From NCBI GenBank assembly GCA_022706785.1, contig JAKJBW010000005.1, positions 42,054 to 106,053 on the forward strand: a DNA stretch of 64,000 nt, given 5' to 3'. This DNA is from Bacillota bacterium (GTDB lineage: Bacteria; Bacillota; Clostridia; UBA1381; UMGS1253). Of the stretch, positions 46,791 to 56,552 are shown in pieces; the stretch's first letter is position 1, and every line of letters begins with the position of its first letter. A program made the translations under genes and the position numbers. Below the pieces are notes generated by a model. It saw only the letters and a program-made list of their open reading frames with translations, was not told the DNA's origin and did not search any database.

Positions 46791-46819
46791 TTGACAGCAC
46801 GGCATGGCTGTGCTATGAT
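46791..46819 (+). promoter_or_regulatory. promoter of rplJ-rplL
   Basis: TTGACA (46791-46796), 17-base spacer, TATGAT (46814-46819). Confidence 0.82.
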
Positions 46820-46825
46820 TAGACA

Positions 46826-46980
46826 AGAAATTCAGATTGCCGCAGACAGCAGGTTTTTGTAAAAGGCGCTGCCTTTCCTGCCGAGGTGAGACTTTAGTTT
46901 GACGATTTGCTTTGTGTTATTGTGTCATACTACGCTCTCCTGCCCTGTTGCGGCATGAGAGCTTTTTATTTAGTTTGTAT
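46826..46980 (+). promoter_or_regulatory. ribosomal protein L10 leader with attenuator
   Basis: Contains GCCGCAGACAGCAGG (46840 on) paired with CCTGCCGAGGT, the core of the L10(L12)4-binding leader, then GCTCTC / GAGAGC (46934-46962) followed by TTTTT, an attenuator. L10 is expected to bind and reduce its own expression. Confidence 0.8.
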
Positions 46981-47002
46981 CACATGGGAGGTGAATTACC
47001 TA

Positions 47003-47542
47003 GTGCCAAGTCAAAAGGTTTTAGACGAGAAAAAACAAATCGTTGCCGGTCTTACCGAAACGCTGAAAAATGCTCAGGCGGGCGTATTGTTCGACTATCG
47101 CGGTATCACAGTCGAGCAGGACACCAAGCTGCGCAGTGATCTTCGGTCGGCGGGTGTAGACTATCATGTCGTCAAAAATACATTAGTGCGCTTTGCGGCA
47201 AAAGAGGTCGGTCTTGACGATTTGGATTCTTTCCTTCATGGGCCGACAGCCCTTGCGGTTTCCACGACCGACGCTGTCGCGCCGGCCAAAATCCTTTCCA
47301 AATTTGCAAAGGGCAATGATGTTGTCAGCATCAAGGCCGGCTTTGTAGACGGCAAAGTGATCGGCGTCGGCGATGTTCAGGTTCTTGCGGACCTGCCGTC
47401 CAAGGAAGAGCTTATCGCAAAGCTTATGGGCACATTAAACGCTCCGGTATCCGGCGTGGTCAATATCCTGCAGGGGAATATCCGCGCTATGGCTATTGCG
47501 CTTAATGCTTATGCCGAAAAAAGAGCGGCTGCGGGAGAGTAA
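47003..47542 (+). CDS. rplJ: 50S ribosomal protein L10
   Basis: 179 residues: KKQIVAGLTETLKNAQAGVLFDYRGITV and DYHVVKNTLVRFAAK (rRNA-binding half), C-terminal helix binding L7/L12 dimers. GTG 47003 is eight bases after GGGAGGTGA. Confidence 0.96.
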   Translation: MPSQKVLDEKKQIVAGLTETLKNAQAGVLFDYRGITVEQDTKLRSDLRSAGVDYHVVKNTLVRFAAKEVGLDDLDSFLHGPTALAVSTTDAVAPAKILSKFAKGNDVVSIKAGFVDGKVIGVGDVQVLADLPSKEELIAKLMGTLNAPVSGVVNILQGNIRAMAIALNAYAEKRAAAGE

Positions 47543-47614
47543 GAGACAAGTGTGGTAATGTTTATCAAAACCATAAAAAACATGAATGATAATTTATAAT
47601 GGAGGTATTTTAAA

Positions 47615-47995
47615 ATGAGTGAAAAAGTAACACAGGTATTAGATTTAATCAAAGGTTTAACTGTTCTTGAGGTTTCTGAGCTTGTTAAGGCTATGGAAGA
47701 AGAGTTTGGCGTAAGCGCGGCTGCTCCTGTTGCGGTTGCTGCTGTTGCTGCTCCCAGCGGCGATGCTGCTCCTGTCGAAGAGAAAACAGAGTTTGACGTT
47801 GTCTTAGTAGATGCCGGCGCTGAAAAGGTTAAGGTTATTAAGGTAGTTCGCGAGCTTACCGCGCTTGGCTTGAAGGAAGCAAAAGACTTGGTTGACGGTG
47901 CGCCTAAGGCTGTTAAGGAAGGTATCTCCAAGGACGATGCTGCTGCTGCAAAGGCAAAGCTCGAAGAAGTTGGCGCAAAAGTAGAAGTAAAATAG
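47615..47995 (+). CDS. rplL: 50S ribosomal protein L7/L12
   Basis: 126 residues: N-terminal dimer helices, Ala/Pro hinge ([20 protein letters not shown]), and C-terminal factor-binding domain [34 protein letters not shown] precedes the ATG. Last of the block. Confidence 0.98.
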   Translation: MSEKVTQVLDLIKGLTVLEVSELVKAMEEEFGVSAAAPVAVAAVAAPSGDAAPVEEKTEFDVVLVDAGAEKVKVIKVVRELTALGLKEAKDLVDGAPKAVKEGISKDDAAAAKAKLEEVGAKVEVK

Positions 47996-48012
47996 GTTTT
48001 GTTCATACATCC

Positions 48013-48041
48013 AAAAAGACCTGCCACAGGCAGGTCTTTTT
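48013..48041 (+). terminator. intrinsic terminator after rplL
   Basis: AAAAAGACCTGCC-ACA-GGCAGGTCTTTTT (48013-48041). Confidence 0.92.
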
Positions 48042-48075
48042 GCTGCAAAAGTTTAGGGGCAAGCAACTTGAGCTT

Positions 48076-48237
48076 ATACTGTTCCCAGGTAAAAGAATAG
48101 ATAAATAAAACACCGGATTTTTTCGTATGGTAAGGAAAAAGCTCCCGGCAATAATTTGTTTATTGCCGATGGACCCTTGACACAGTCAGACGGAAAAAAG
48201 ACAAGTTTTATGCTACGCTTTTATTTGAGAACAGTAT
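48076..48237. mobile_element. MITE copy 2, between rplL and the germination operon
   Basis: 162 bp, same family as 28352-28514. Ends start ATACTGTTCCC with the inverted repeat pairing at 16 of 19 positions. The CGGCAATAA hairpin is kept. The final base falls in the stop codon of the minus-strand small gene. Confidence 0.85.
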
Positions 48238-48398
48238 TATTGCCAATTCATCACATATACGCAAAGGCCAAGCATCAGAGCCGTGATAAACAATACTGCT
48301 GCCGCTCCGGATTTGTTGGCGCGCCATTCAAAACTGGCGTAAGAGATGCTGCGTAGCGCAATGATGGTGACTGCGATAACGGTTGCTATATTTTTCAT
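48237..48398 (-). CDS. 53-residue membrane protein at the end of the gerA-type operon
   Basis: Reads MKNIATVIAVTIIALRSISY, then ASFEWRANKSGAAAVLF and ends VYVMNWQ. Two hydrophobic segments (about 4-16 and 33-50). It lies 64 bases after gerAC on the same strand. Its ribosome site is weak. Small extra membrane proteins are known in some clostridial ger operons; whether this is one is inferred. Not a shadow: it does not overlap another coding gene. Confidence 0.5.
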   Translation of the reverse strand: MKNIATVIAVTIIALRSISYASFEWRANKSGAAAVLFITALMLGLCVYVMNWQ

Positions 48399-48462
48399 CA
48401 GAGAATAGCTCAATTGGCACTCCGCCCTTTGCTGTCATCAAATTTTTAATGGCACAGGATTT

Positions 48463-49701
48463 TTAATCTGCCATTTTAACATAAACTTTAAATTCGGACT
48501 GAGGATATTTTTCATCCCACCCGTAGTCCGTCCATTCCTCCCATGTGTGAAAGAAGTGGCGAAACTTCATGCCAAACCGCAAAATATCGGTATGGTATTG
48601 GGCGGCTGTTTTGACCAAAAGCTTTTCGGCTGCCTGCGCCAATGCCGATGAAGCCGTCTCGGCTTCGTTGGTGCTAAGCTTTGGGCTGCGTATTTGCGAA
48701 GCATTGGACGCCATGGGCGTTAAATACAAATGAATATCAAGCCTTGGCACGCCGCCTGCGACGCTTGGCGCATATCGCGGCGCTTTGTTTTGTGCCAGGC
48801 GCATGCTGACCTTTAAAGCCGGATCCGATGGGCTTGGCATGGTGAACACACCCTCTGAGAATGTACCGTTTAGTATCCGGTAAAGCTTTGTTTCAGCAAC
48901 ACCGATGCTGCCCACCATTTGCGTATCTTTAAACAGTGCCGTTCCGATAACCTTAGCCTCAAGGTCTGATTGCTGACTTTCGGCGCGCGTTTCCCCATTC
49001 TTCTGATTTAAATCTGCCTCTGTCGGTAAAGGCAGGGCGGTTGCATCGGTGTTTTCATCTCCGGATAATCCCACATATGCAGCCAACGCACTATGGGACT
49101 CGAGCGCCGCGCCATAGCAAAACTGCCGGACGGTGACTGCCGACAGATCCGAGCCGAACATCTCGCGAAACAGCAGGTCGTAGTGCTTCAGCGGATTTGC
49201 CTCCATGGGCGGGCGCACGCTTCTCAGATAATGCTGGGCGGTCTCTGCTGCCACAGCTAAAATGGTGTTGGGACTGAGTGTGATGTTATGCATGAATTGA
49301 ATAAGCTCTTCGTTTAGCCCCTGCCTTGCCAGGCTTTCGGCACATACCATCAGGCGCAGGTGCATGAAAGTAGTTTTTCGGCTTAAAGTCTTTTCCGTTT
49401 CGTCAATCGCTTCCAAAAGGCTTGGGGCCGTGACGGTCATTTCGGTGCTGCTCCCGCTGGCGCTGCTTTCTTTGTCGCTGTTTTTATCACGGCCGGTTCC
49501 AGCAAAGTTCATCGGCCTTGCGTATTGGAATGTGTAGCTGCACTGCCCGGCATCCGCCTGATCCACTCCCAATGCGATGACATACGCGAAATCGTCCGCC
49601 TCATGCATGTCAAAGCATCCTGTGAGCGCCAGCAGGGATAAGGCGAGCAGTGCCGTTTGCAGGAATTTGCCTGCCGCATTTTGCTTGTCATATTTGCGCA
49701 T
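48463..49701 (-). CDS. gerAC: spore germination receptor lipoprotein, GerAC family
   Basis: 412 residues; signal with lipobox LALTGC (Cys near residue 29), then DMHEADDFAYVIALGVDQADAGQ..YTFQYARP typical of the Ger(x)C N-terminus, and the C-terminal FRHFFHTWEEWTDYGWDEKYPQSEFKVYVKM. Anchored to the spore inner membrane with A and B subunits. Which nutrient is sensed is unknown. Confidence 0.92.
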   Translation of the reverse strand: MRKYDKQNAAGKFLQTALLALSLLALTGCFDMHEADDFAYVIALGVDQADAGQCSYTFQYARPMNFAGTGRDKNSDKESSASGSSTEMTVTAPSLLEAIDETEKTLSRKTTFMHLRLMVCAESLARQGLNEELIQFMHNITLSPNTILAVAAETAQHYLRSVRPPMEANPLKHYDLLFREMFGSDLSAVTVRQFCYGAALESHSALAAYVGLSGDENTDATALPLPTEADLNQKNGETRAESQQSDLEAKVIGTALFKDTQMVGSIGVAETKLYRILNGTFSEGVFTMPSPSDPALKVSMRLAQNKAPRYAPSVAGGVPRLDIHLYLTPMASNASQIRSPKLSTNEAETASSALAQAAEKLLVKTAAQYHTDILRFGMKFRHFFHTWEEWTDYGWDEKYPQSEFKVYVKMAD

Positions 49702-49736
49702 GGCAATCCTCCTTTATCATACCCAGAATTTACTTA

Positions 49737-50828
49737 TTACGTATTTGTCTGCTGTTTTTTATGCTTAAGCCTTGCGGCTGCAAGCAGAGCGAGCGGCAAA
49801 AGAAAGCTGAAAATGCCGATATATTTATTATATAATAAAGTCTGGTCAGCAGAAAATGCTTTGCCGGCCGCGCCTGCCGCAAACAGCAGCGTTGCCGCTA
49901 TGGGAAGAATAAGCGCTTTTGTACTCTTCAAATCAAACGCCTTTGAGATCACGTGGCATATCAAATACAGATTTGCCGCGGCATAGAGCAGCATGCCAAA
50001 AACCCACAGGATAAAAAACACGGATTCAAACCATTGGGAAGTTCGGCTGGTGCTTAAAATACGCACAATCTCATAAAAGGGAAGGGTCAGCTTTCCGGCA
50101 AGCGGATACGGTACTAGCATGGTGTAGTATGTGACGCAGGCGGCGGTAAAAAAACATGATATTCCAATACCCCAGATAGCGGTTTTTCTGGCGATCTTTA
50201 TATCTCCCAAAAATGGAATCATTAAAAGAAAAACCATGAATTCATTAAATGCTGAAATGCCAGAAAGGCCGTCCGCAAACACGTGCACAGCGCCGTTTCC
50301 CAGAATCGGCATGAGGTTGTCGGCTTTTAAAAGCGGAAGCCCTGTGGCCAAGACCAGAGTGCAGATCAGGGCAGCCGCAGGCAGCCAAAAGCTGTGGATA
50401 CGCACGATTGCTTCAAATCCTGCATATGCGGCCAATACGGTAATGGCAATATAAAAAAACAGGATCAGGCCAATTGGGGTTTGCGTAAATGATGTCATGT
50501 GGTTAGCCTGTGCCACTGTGTGCAGCAGCGTAGCGGTATTGGCAAACAAAATCGTTGCCGCAACGGATGCTGCCGCTTTTTTTGCCGCCTGTCCGAAAGT
50601 GTTTTCGGTGATGTCTAAAATATCCTGGCTGGGAAAGCTTTTTAAAAAAAACAGCATAAGACTGACGAGAAAAACAGCTGTTATGCCTGCATACAAAGCC
50701 ATTATCCAGGCTGCTGTGCCGGCTGTAATGGTAAATACATTTACAGCCGCTACGGTAAGCTTAAATGTCATAAGCCCCACCAGCAGCATAATGCCTTCCC
50801 AAGACCCGAAGCGGATTTTTGATGCCAT
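49737..50828 (-). CDS. gerAB: spore germination receptor membrane subunit, GerAB family
   Basis: 363 residues, ten TM helices of the amino acid/polyamine/cation transporter type, binding the germinant. SKIRFGSWEGIMLLVGLMTFKL opens the first helices. ATG 50828 follows GGGAGG by nine bases; ATG 50861 is less likely. Stop and gerAC start are 35 bases apart. Confidence 0.9.
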   Translation of the reverse strand: MASKIRFGSWEGIMLLVGLMTFKLTVAAVNVFTITAGTAAWIMALYAGITAVFLVSLMLFFLKSFPSQDILDITENTFGQAAKKAAASVAATILFANTATLLHTVAQANHMTSFTQTPIGLILFFYIAITVLAAYAGFEAIVRIHSFWLPAAALICTLVLATGLPLLKADNLMPILGNGAVHVFADGLSGISAFNEFMVFLLMIPFLGDIKIARKTAIWGIGISCFFTAACVTYYTMLVPYPLAGKLTLPFYEIVRILSTSRTSQWFESVFFILWVFGMLLYAAANLYLICHVISKAFDLKSTKALILPIAATLLFAAGAAGKAFSADQTLLYNKYIGIFSFLLPLALLAAARLKHKKQQTNT

Positions 50829-50877
50829 GTACAGACTGCCTCCCTTTGCGTATTTCATCATGGTCTTACAGATAAAT

Positions 50878-52524
50878 TCAATTTCGGCGCCGGGTCCATT
50901 TGCGGCTTATCTTTGCCTGTGTTTTTGCCTTTTTGGCATTAACGTAATCGGGCAGGCGCTCGCGTTTCCATATTGCCCGCGGAATAATATCATTTACAGT
51001 AAAACGCATTTTGGGCGCGACAGGCGACAGAAGCGGCACGCCGAAGGAATAGGACGCGCACAAGGATACCAGCTGCAAAAAAATCCCTCCGGCAATACCC
51101 ATAAGTCCGAACGCGCTGCCCAGAACAATATAGCCGAACCGGCTTATACGAAGCGCAAACTCTAAAGAATAGTTTGAAACGGCAAAGGTGCATATCCCTG
51201 TCATTGCAACAATGATGATCATAATCGGGCTGACAATACCGGCCGCCACAGCGGCCTGGCCTAAAATAAGCCCGCCTACAATGCCGAGCGTGGGGCCCAC
51301 AGCTGACGGCATGCGTATGCCAGCCTCGCGTATCAGTTCAAAGGCGGCCTCCATCATTAAAAGCTCAAAGACAGAAGGGAAGGGCATGTTTTCCCGTGAG
51401 GCTTCAATGGCAAACAGCAAATCGGCGGGAAGCATATGCTGATGGTAGTACGCGACCGCGATGTAAATGCCTGGCAGCAGCAGGGAAATCGCAATGGCAA
51501 TCATCCGCACAAACCTGAACAGCAGGCTGTATGGAGCGCGCACAAAGGCATCCTCGGTCACCTTGACATAGTCTAAGATAACCGATGGCAGGATAAGCAC
51601 AAAAGGCGTGCCGTTGACCATTACGGCCACCCTGCCGCTGGCCAGGGCCATGCATACCTTGTCGGGGCGCTCGGTGGCGACCATTTGGGGAAACAGCGAA
51701 TATGTTTTTTCCTCTATTAGCTGCTCTAGTTCCCCTGAATCAAACAGATAGTCGATATCAAGGCCTAAAAGGCGCCTTCTGGCTTCGCAGACAAGCGCGT
51801 CGCCGGCGATATCCTTGATATACAGCAGTGCGCAGGGGGTTTTGCTGCGCTTGCCTATAGAGATGTGCTCAATGATGAGCGCAGGGTCTTTGACCGCCTT
51901 TCTGACCAGTGCGGTGTTTGTGCGGATGGATTCCACAAACGCTTCCTGCGGCCCGCGAAGCACCGCCTCATTTTGGGGGGTTCCCACAGAGCGCCTGCCC
52001 CAGTTCTTCACATCCGCCAGAAAGGCGTATTCGCAGCCGTGGGCAAACAGCGCGCAGTTGCCAAAGCTAACCGCGTCTACTACCTCTTCCAGGTAAATCA
52101 CGTCTTTAAGGGTACACTGCTCTACCAGCATGCTTCCTATAAGCCTTTGAATGGTGTCAGGTGAATCACCTTTACAGTAATGGTTTTTGAGCAGCGGGCG
52201 GATAATCGCTTCGTTGATCTGACCGGAGTCGGCCATGCCGTCAAAGAAAATGATAAATGCCGGGATCCTATCTGTATCTGCGTCAATTTCAAAGGTGCGT
52301 ATGACAAAATCGGAATTGTCCCGGGCGCTGAATATATTTTTGATACGGTCAAGGTTTGTGCTTAAATCCTTGCTTATGTTTGTGAATTGATCCTGCGCAA
52401 GCAGGGGAGCGGAGGGATAAAATCGCTGCGGCCGGGAACCTGCGGGGTCCTCGCCGGCGCGTTCCAGGAGTCTGAAGGGTGCGGCGGGGCTTTCAGGGTG
52501 ATAGAAGAATATGGATTTAATCAT
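50878..52524 (-). CDS. gerAA: spore germination receptor subunit, GerAA family
   Basis: About 548 residues from ATG 52524 (an upstream GTG 52551 is possible; both have weak sites). Soluble N-terminal part, DRIPAFIIFFDGMADSGQINEAIIRPLL, VEQCTLKDVIYLEEVVDAV and the four to five TM helices from about 330 with PSAVGPTLGIVGGLILGQAAV. First gene of gerAA-gerAB-gerAC, forming the ion-channel part of the receptor. Confidence 0.92.
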   Translation of the reverse strand: MIKSIFFYHPESPAAPFRLLERAGEDPAGSRPQRFYPSAPLLAQDQFTNISKDLSTNLDRIKNIFSARDNSDFVIRTFEIDADTDRIPAFIIFFDGMADSGQINEAIIRPLLKNHYCKGDSPDTIQRLIGSMLVEQCTLKDVIYLEEVVDAVSFGNCALFAHGCEYAFLADVKNWGRRSVGTPQNEAVLRGPQEAFVESIRTNTALVRKAVKDPALIIEHISIGKRSKTPCALLYIKDIAGDALVCEARRRLLGLDIDYLFDSGELEQLIEEKTYSLFPQMVATERPDKVCMALASGRVAVMVNGTPFVLILPSVILDYVKVTEDAFVRAPYSLLFRFVRMIAIAISLLLPGIYIAVAYYHQHMLPADLLFAIEASRENMPFPSVFELLMMEAAFELIREAGIRMPSAVGPTLGIVGGLILGQAAVAAGIVSPIMIIIVAMTGICTFAVSNYSLEFALRISRFGYIVLGSAFGLMGIAGGIFLQLVSLCASYSFGVPLLSPVAPKMRFTVNDIIPRAIWKRERLPDYVNAKKAKTQAKISRKWTRRRN

Positions 52525-52641
52525 ATGACTAAGACTTCTTATAGGTACCACCCCCGTCCAGATGCGCTTGGCATTAATGTTTGCATATTTTTAGCAATTA
52601 TTCATATGCGAAAAAAGCTGCCTGATAAACGTAAAAACATG

Positions 52642-52670
52642 TTGACAATGCATGGCATGTATGCTAAAAT
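52642..52670 (+). promoter_or_regulatory. promoter of rplU-rpmA
   Basis: TTGACA (52642-52647), 17-base spacer, TAAAAT (52665-52670). Confidence 0.82.
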
Positions 52671-52677
52671 ATTTCGG

Positions 52678-52745
52678 TAACCGCATAAGAAGGGTCATAA
52701 AACCGCAGCGCGGTACCCGAATTAGCGTGACTTCATTTTATAGGA
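52678..52745 (+). promoter_or_regulatory. candidate ribosomal protein L21 leader
   Basis: Between the promoter and rplU: AACCGCATAAG, then ACCGC-AG-CGCGGT and ACCCGAATTAGCGTGAC, resembling the L21 leader described for Firmicutes. The call rests on position and recalled motif. Confidence 0.5.
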
Positions 52746-52754
52746 GGTGCAGTA

Positions 52755-53063
52755 ATGTACGCAATTATCCAGACAGGCGGAAAGCAGTACAAGGTTTGCG
52801 AAGGCGATGTTATCTTTGTGGAAAAGCTTGCTGCCGAGGTAGACGAAACCTACACATTCGACACCGTTTTGGCGGTGGGCGGAGACGAAATTAAGCTGGG
52901 CAGCCCCTTGGTGGAAGGCGCAAGCGTGGAGGCCAAGGTGCTCAGGCAGGCAAAGAGCAAGAAGGTAATCGTTTTTAAGTATAAGCCCAAAAAGACCTAC
53001 CGCAAAAAGCAAGGCCACAGACAGCCCTATACAAAATTGCAGATAGAGAAGATCAACGCTTGA
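52755..53063 (+). CDS. rplU: 50S ribosomal protein L21
   Basis: 102 residues: [24 protein letters not shown] at the start and [21 protein letters not shown] at the end. AGGAGGTG precedes the ATG. Followed directly by rpmA with no prp (ysxB) gene between. Confidence 0.97.
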   Translation: MYAIIQTGGKQYKVCEGDVIFVEKLAAEVDETYTFDTVLAVGGDEIKLGSPLVEGASVEAKVLRQAKSKKVIVFKYKPKKTYRKKQGHRQPYTKLQIEKINA

Positions 53064-53102
53064 GGTTAAGATTTTTTATAATGAAAGCAGAGGTGTTTTT
53101 AC

Positions 53103-53357
53103 ATGGCACATAAAAAAGGTATGGGTTCTACCAAGAACGGCAGAGATAGTGAGTCCAAACGGCTTGGCGTCAAGCGTGCGGACGGGCAGTTCGTTCTGGC
53201 AGGTAATATATTGGTAAGGCAGCGCGGCACAAAGATCCATCCCGGCAACAACGTGGGCATCGGCAGTGACGATACGCTGTTTGCTTTAATCGACGGCAAG
53301 GTGAAGTTTGAAAGAAAAGGCAGAGAAAAAAAACAGTGCAGCGTTTATTCCGCTTAA
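53103..53357 (+). CDS. rpmA: 50S ribosomal protein L27
   Basis: 84 residues starting [20 protein letters not shown], i.e. at the mature-type N-terminus. The extension cut by Prp in most Firmicutes is absent, and no in-frame start lies upstream (ATG 53080 is out of frame). Contains [28 protein letters not shown] precedes the ATG. Confidence 0.96.
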   Translation: MAHKKGMGSTKNGRDSESKRLGVKRADGQFVLAGNILVRQRGTKIHPGNNVGIGSDDTLFALIDGKVKFERKGREKKQCSVYSA

Positions 53358-53362
53358 TATCC

Positions 53363-53392
53363 GAATCTCAGACCTGTGTCTGAGATTCTTTT
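53363..53392 (+). terminator. intrinsic terminator after rpmA
   Basis: GAATCTCAGAC-CTGT-GTCTGAGATTC followed by TTTT (53363-53392). The next 170 bases hold nothing I can name. Confidence 0.9.
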
Positions 53393-53563
53393 ATCGTATA
53401 GGGCATTGCGTAAGCAAATGACGTATGAAGCTTGCAAGCCCATTGCAATTGACTTTTTGTCGTTTATTTTAAGGTTTTTAACCAAGTGACGAAAGCTTTC
53501 TTTGCAAACGGGCAATATATATAAATGTGCGCAAAACATAATGTATGCTTTAATGCTTTGCGC

Positions 53564-53592
53564 TTGAAACGGGATGGGAAATGTGGTAGAAT
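53564..53592 (+). promoter_or_regulatory. promoter of obgE
   Basis: TTGAAA (53564-53569), 17-base spacer, TAGAAT (53587-53592). Confidence 0.65.
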
Positions 53593-53606
53593 ATCCCCAT
53601 TCATAA

Positions 53607-54896
<1,290 letters not shown>

Positions 54897-54967
54897 TGAT
54901 AGGCATCCAAGCCAAAGCGGTATAACGGGAGTTTATTTGTTTTTTCGCGAAGAGAGGGAGAGATCAC

Positions 54968-55261
54968 ATGATCACAGGAAAGCAGCGCGCCTTTTTAAGA
55001 AGGCTTGCCAATACCATAACGCCTATTCTGCAGATTGGCAAGGAAGGCATTGGTGAGAACTTGGTGCGCCAAATTGATGATGCGCTGGAAGCGCGGGAAC
55101 TGATTAAGGTGACTATTTTGGACAGCGCGTTTTTGGGTACGCGCCAAACGTGTGACAGCCTTGCTAAGCTGACCAACGCGGAGCCTGTGCAGTCTATAGG
55201 GTCGAGGTTTGTGCTGTACCGCGAGTCTAAGGACAAAAAGAAAATCGAACTGCCCAAATAA
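54968..55261 (+). CDS. yhbY: YhbY/CRM-domain RNA-binding protein
   Basis: 97 residues: LTGKQRAFLRR-type opening (TGKQRAFLRRLANTITPILQIGKEG) and the GSRFVLYRESK end of a CRM domain. Associates with pre-50S particles in relatives. AGGGAGAG precedes ATG 54968. Confidence 0.93.
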   Translation: MITGKQRAFLRRLANTITPILQIGKEGIGENLVRQIDDALEARELIKVTILDSAFLGTRQTCDSLAKLTNAEPVQSIGSRFVLYRESKDKKKIELPK

Positions 55262-55310
55262 TTCTGCGGTAAAAACAATGCAGAGTTGTTACATCTCTGG
55301 CGGAAAGGGA

Positions 55311-55925
55311 GTGGTTGCCATATCGAGGATAGGTATTTTAGGCGGCACATTTGACCCCATCCACTATTCGCATTTGTACATGGGCGAGTTGGCGGCAGAC
55401 GAGCTCGGTCTCGATAAAGTCATCTATGTCCCAAGCGGGGTTTCGCCGCATAAAAAGGATGTGCGCACACCCGCGCGCATCCGTCTTGAAATGACTAAAA
55501 TCGCAACGGCGGGCAATGTCCGTTTTGCGGTGTGCGACTATGAGGTCAACAAAAACGAAGTTTGCTACACGGTGGATACGCTTGACTATTTGCGGGGTAT
55601 TTATCCTGACGCCCACCTGTTTTTCATCATGGGAGAGGATTCGCTTGGGTATATCGAAACGTGGCGAGATGCTGCTAGACTGCTTGGGCAGTGTGAATTT
55701 GTGGTGATCGGCCGAGGCGGCTGCCATGTGGATATCCAGCCAAAGATTGACGCGCTTAAACATAGGTTTGGCGGCGTTTTTCACTATATCAAAGCGCCCG
55801 AGACGTATCTTTCATCCGAGGCGATACGGGCCCGTCTGCAAAGCGGTAGGACGGTAAAATATCTTTTGCCCGACTGCCTTATCACATATATTGAAAATAA
55901 CGGTATTTACAAATCAGAATTCTAG
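55311..55925 (+). CDS. nadD: nicotinate-nucleotide adenylyltransferase
   Basis: About 204 residues. GILGGTFDPIHYSHLYMG (nucleotidyltransferase HxGH-type site), FIMGEDSLGYIETWRD and a SSEAIRARLQSGRTVKYLLP end. Makes deamido-NAD. GTG 55311 is my choice; its ribosome site AAAGGGA is close, so the exact start is uncertain. Overlap with yhbY is avoided. Confidence 0.92.
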   Translation: MVAISRIGILGGTFDPIHYSHLYMGELAADELGLDKVIYVPSGVSPHKKDVRTPARIRLEMTKIATAGNVRFAVCDYEVNKNEVCYTVDTLDYLRGIYPDAHLFFIMGEDSLGYIETWRDAARLLGQCEFVVIGRGGCHVDIQPKIDALKHRFGGVFHYIKAPETYLSSEAIRARLQSGRTVKYLLPDCLITYIENNGIYKSEF

Positions 55926-55938
55926 GGAAGTGGAATCT

Positions 55939-56520
55939 TTGGTGGATTATGAACAGCTTTGTGAAAAGCTTAAGGCAATGCTTACCGAAAAACGTTATCA
56001 GCACAGCCTAGGCGTCATGGACACGGCACTGCAGCTTGCCCTTAGGTACGGCTGCGATACGGGCAAGGCAAAGCTTGCCGGACTCCTGCACGACTGCGCC
56101 AAGAACTATGATGTGCCCGAAATGCTTACGCTATGTGAGCAATACGGTGTGGTATTGGATAAAGTGACAGCCATAACGCCGGGGCTTATCCATCAGGTTT
56201 TGGGCGCGGAAATGGCAAGGCGCGAGTTCGGCGCCCATGATGAGGAAGTGCTTAGCGCCATACGCTGTCATACCACAGGCAAGCCCGATATGAGCCTGCT
56301 TGAAAAAATACTCTACCTTGCGGATTTTACCGAGCCGGGTCGGGAGTGGTTTGAAGGGCTTGATGCGCTCAGGGAGCTTACCGCATCAAACCTTGACGAC
56401 GCTATGCGCCTCGCTTTGGATCTTGCGATCAAGGATGTGCTGTTCAAGGGCCAGCCTATGCATATCGATACGGCAAACGCGCGTAATCAGCTGATCATCA
56501 GCAAAATGAAAAATGCTTAA
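55939..56520 (+). CDS. yqeK: YqeK HD-domain nucleotidase (Ap4A hydrolase)
   Basis: About 193 residues; HD site in KLAGLLHDCAKNY near residue 50, YQHSLGVMDTA (first His) and IRCHTTGKPDMSLLEKILYLADFTEP. Family members cut diadenosine tetraphosphate to ADP. TTG 55939 or GTG 55942 follow AGGGAAGTGG. Directly after nadD, the usual order; rsfS is not next. Confidence 0.9.
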   Translation: MVDYEQLCEKLKAMLTEKRYQHSLGVMDTALQLALRYGCDTGKAKLAGLLHDCAKNYDVPEMLTLCEQYGVVLDKVTAITPGLIHQVLGAEMARREFGAHDEEVLSAIRCHTTGKPDMSLLEKILYLADFTEPGREWFEGLDALRELTASNLDDAMRLALDLAIKDVLFKGQPMHIDTANARNQLIISKMKNA

Positions 56521-56552
56521 TTGATACAAGTGTGAAAAAGGCGGTGAAACGG

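Noticed and set aside
50497..51165. Plus-strand ORF (222 codons) in the ger region
   Set aside because: Runs opposite gerAB and gerAA without motifs.
53393..53560. Possible small gene between rpmA and obgE
   Set aside because: Only antisense-like ORFs without ribosome sites; nothing supportable.
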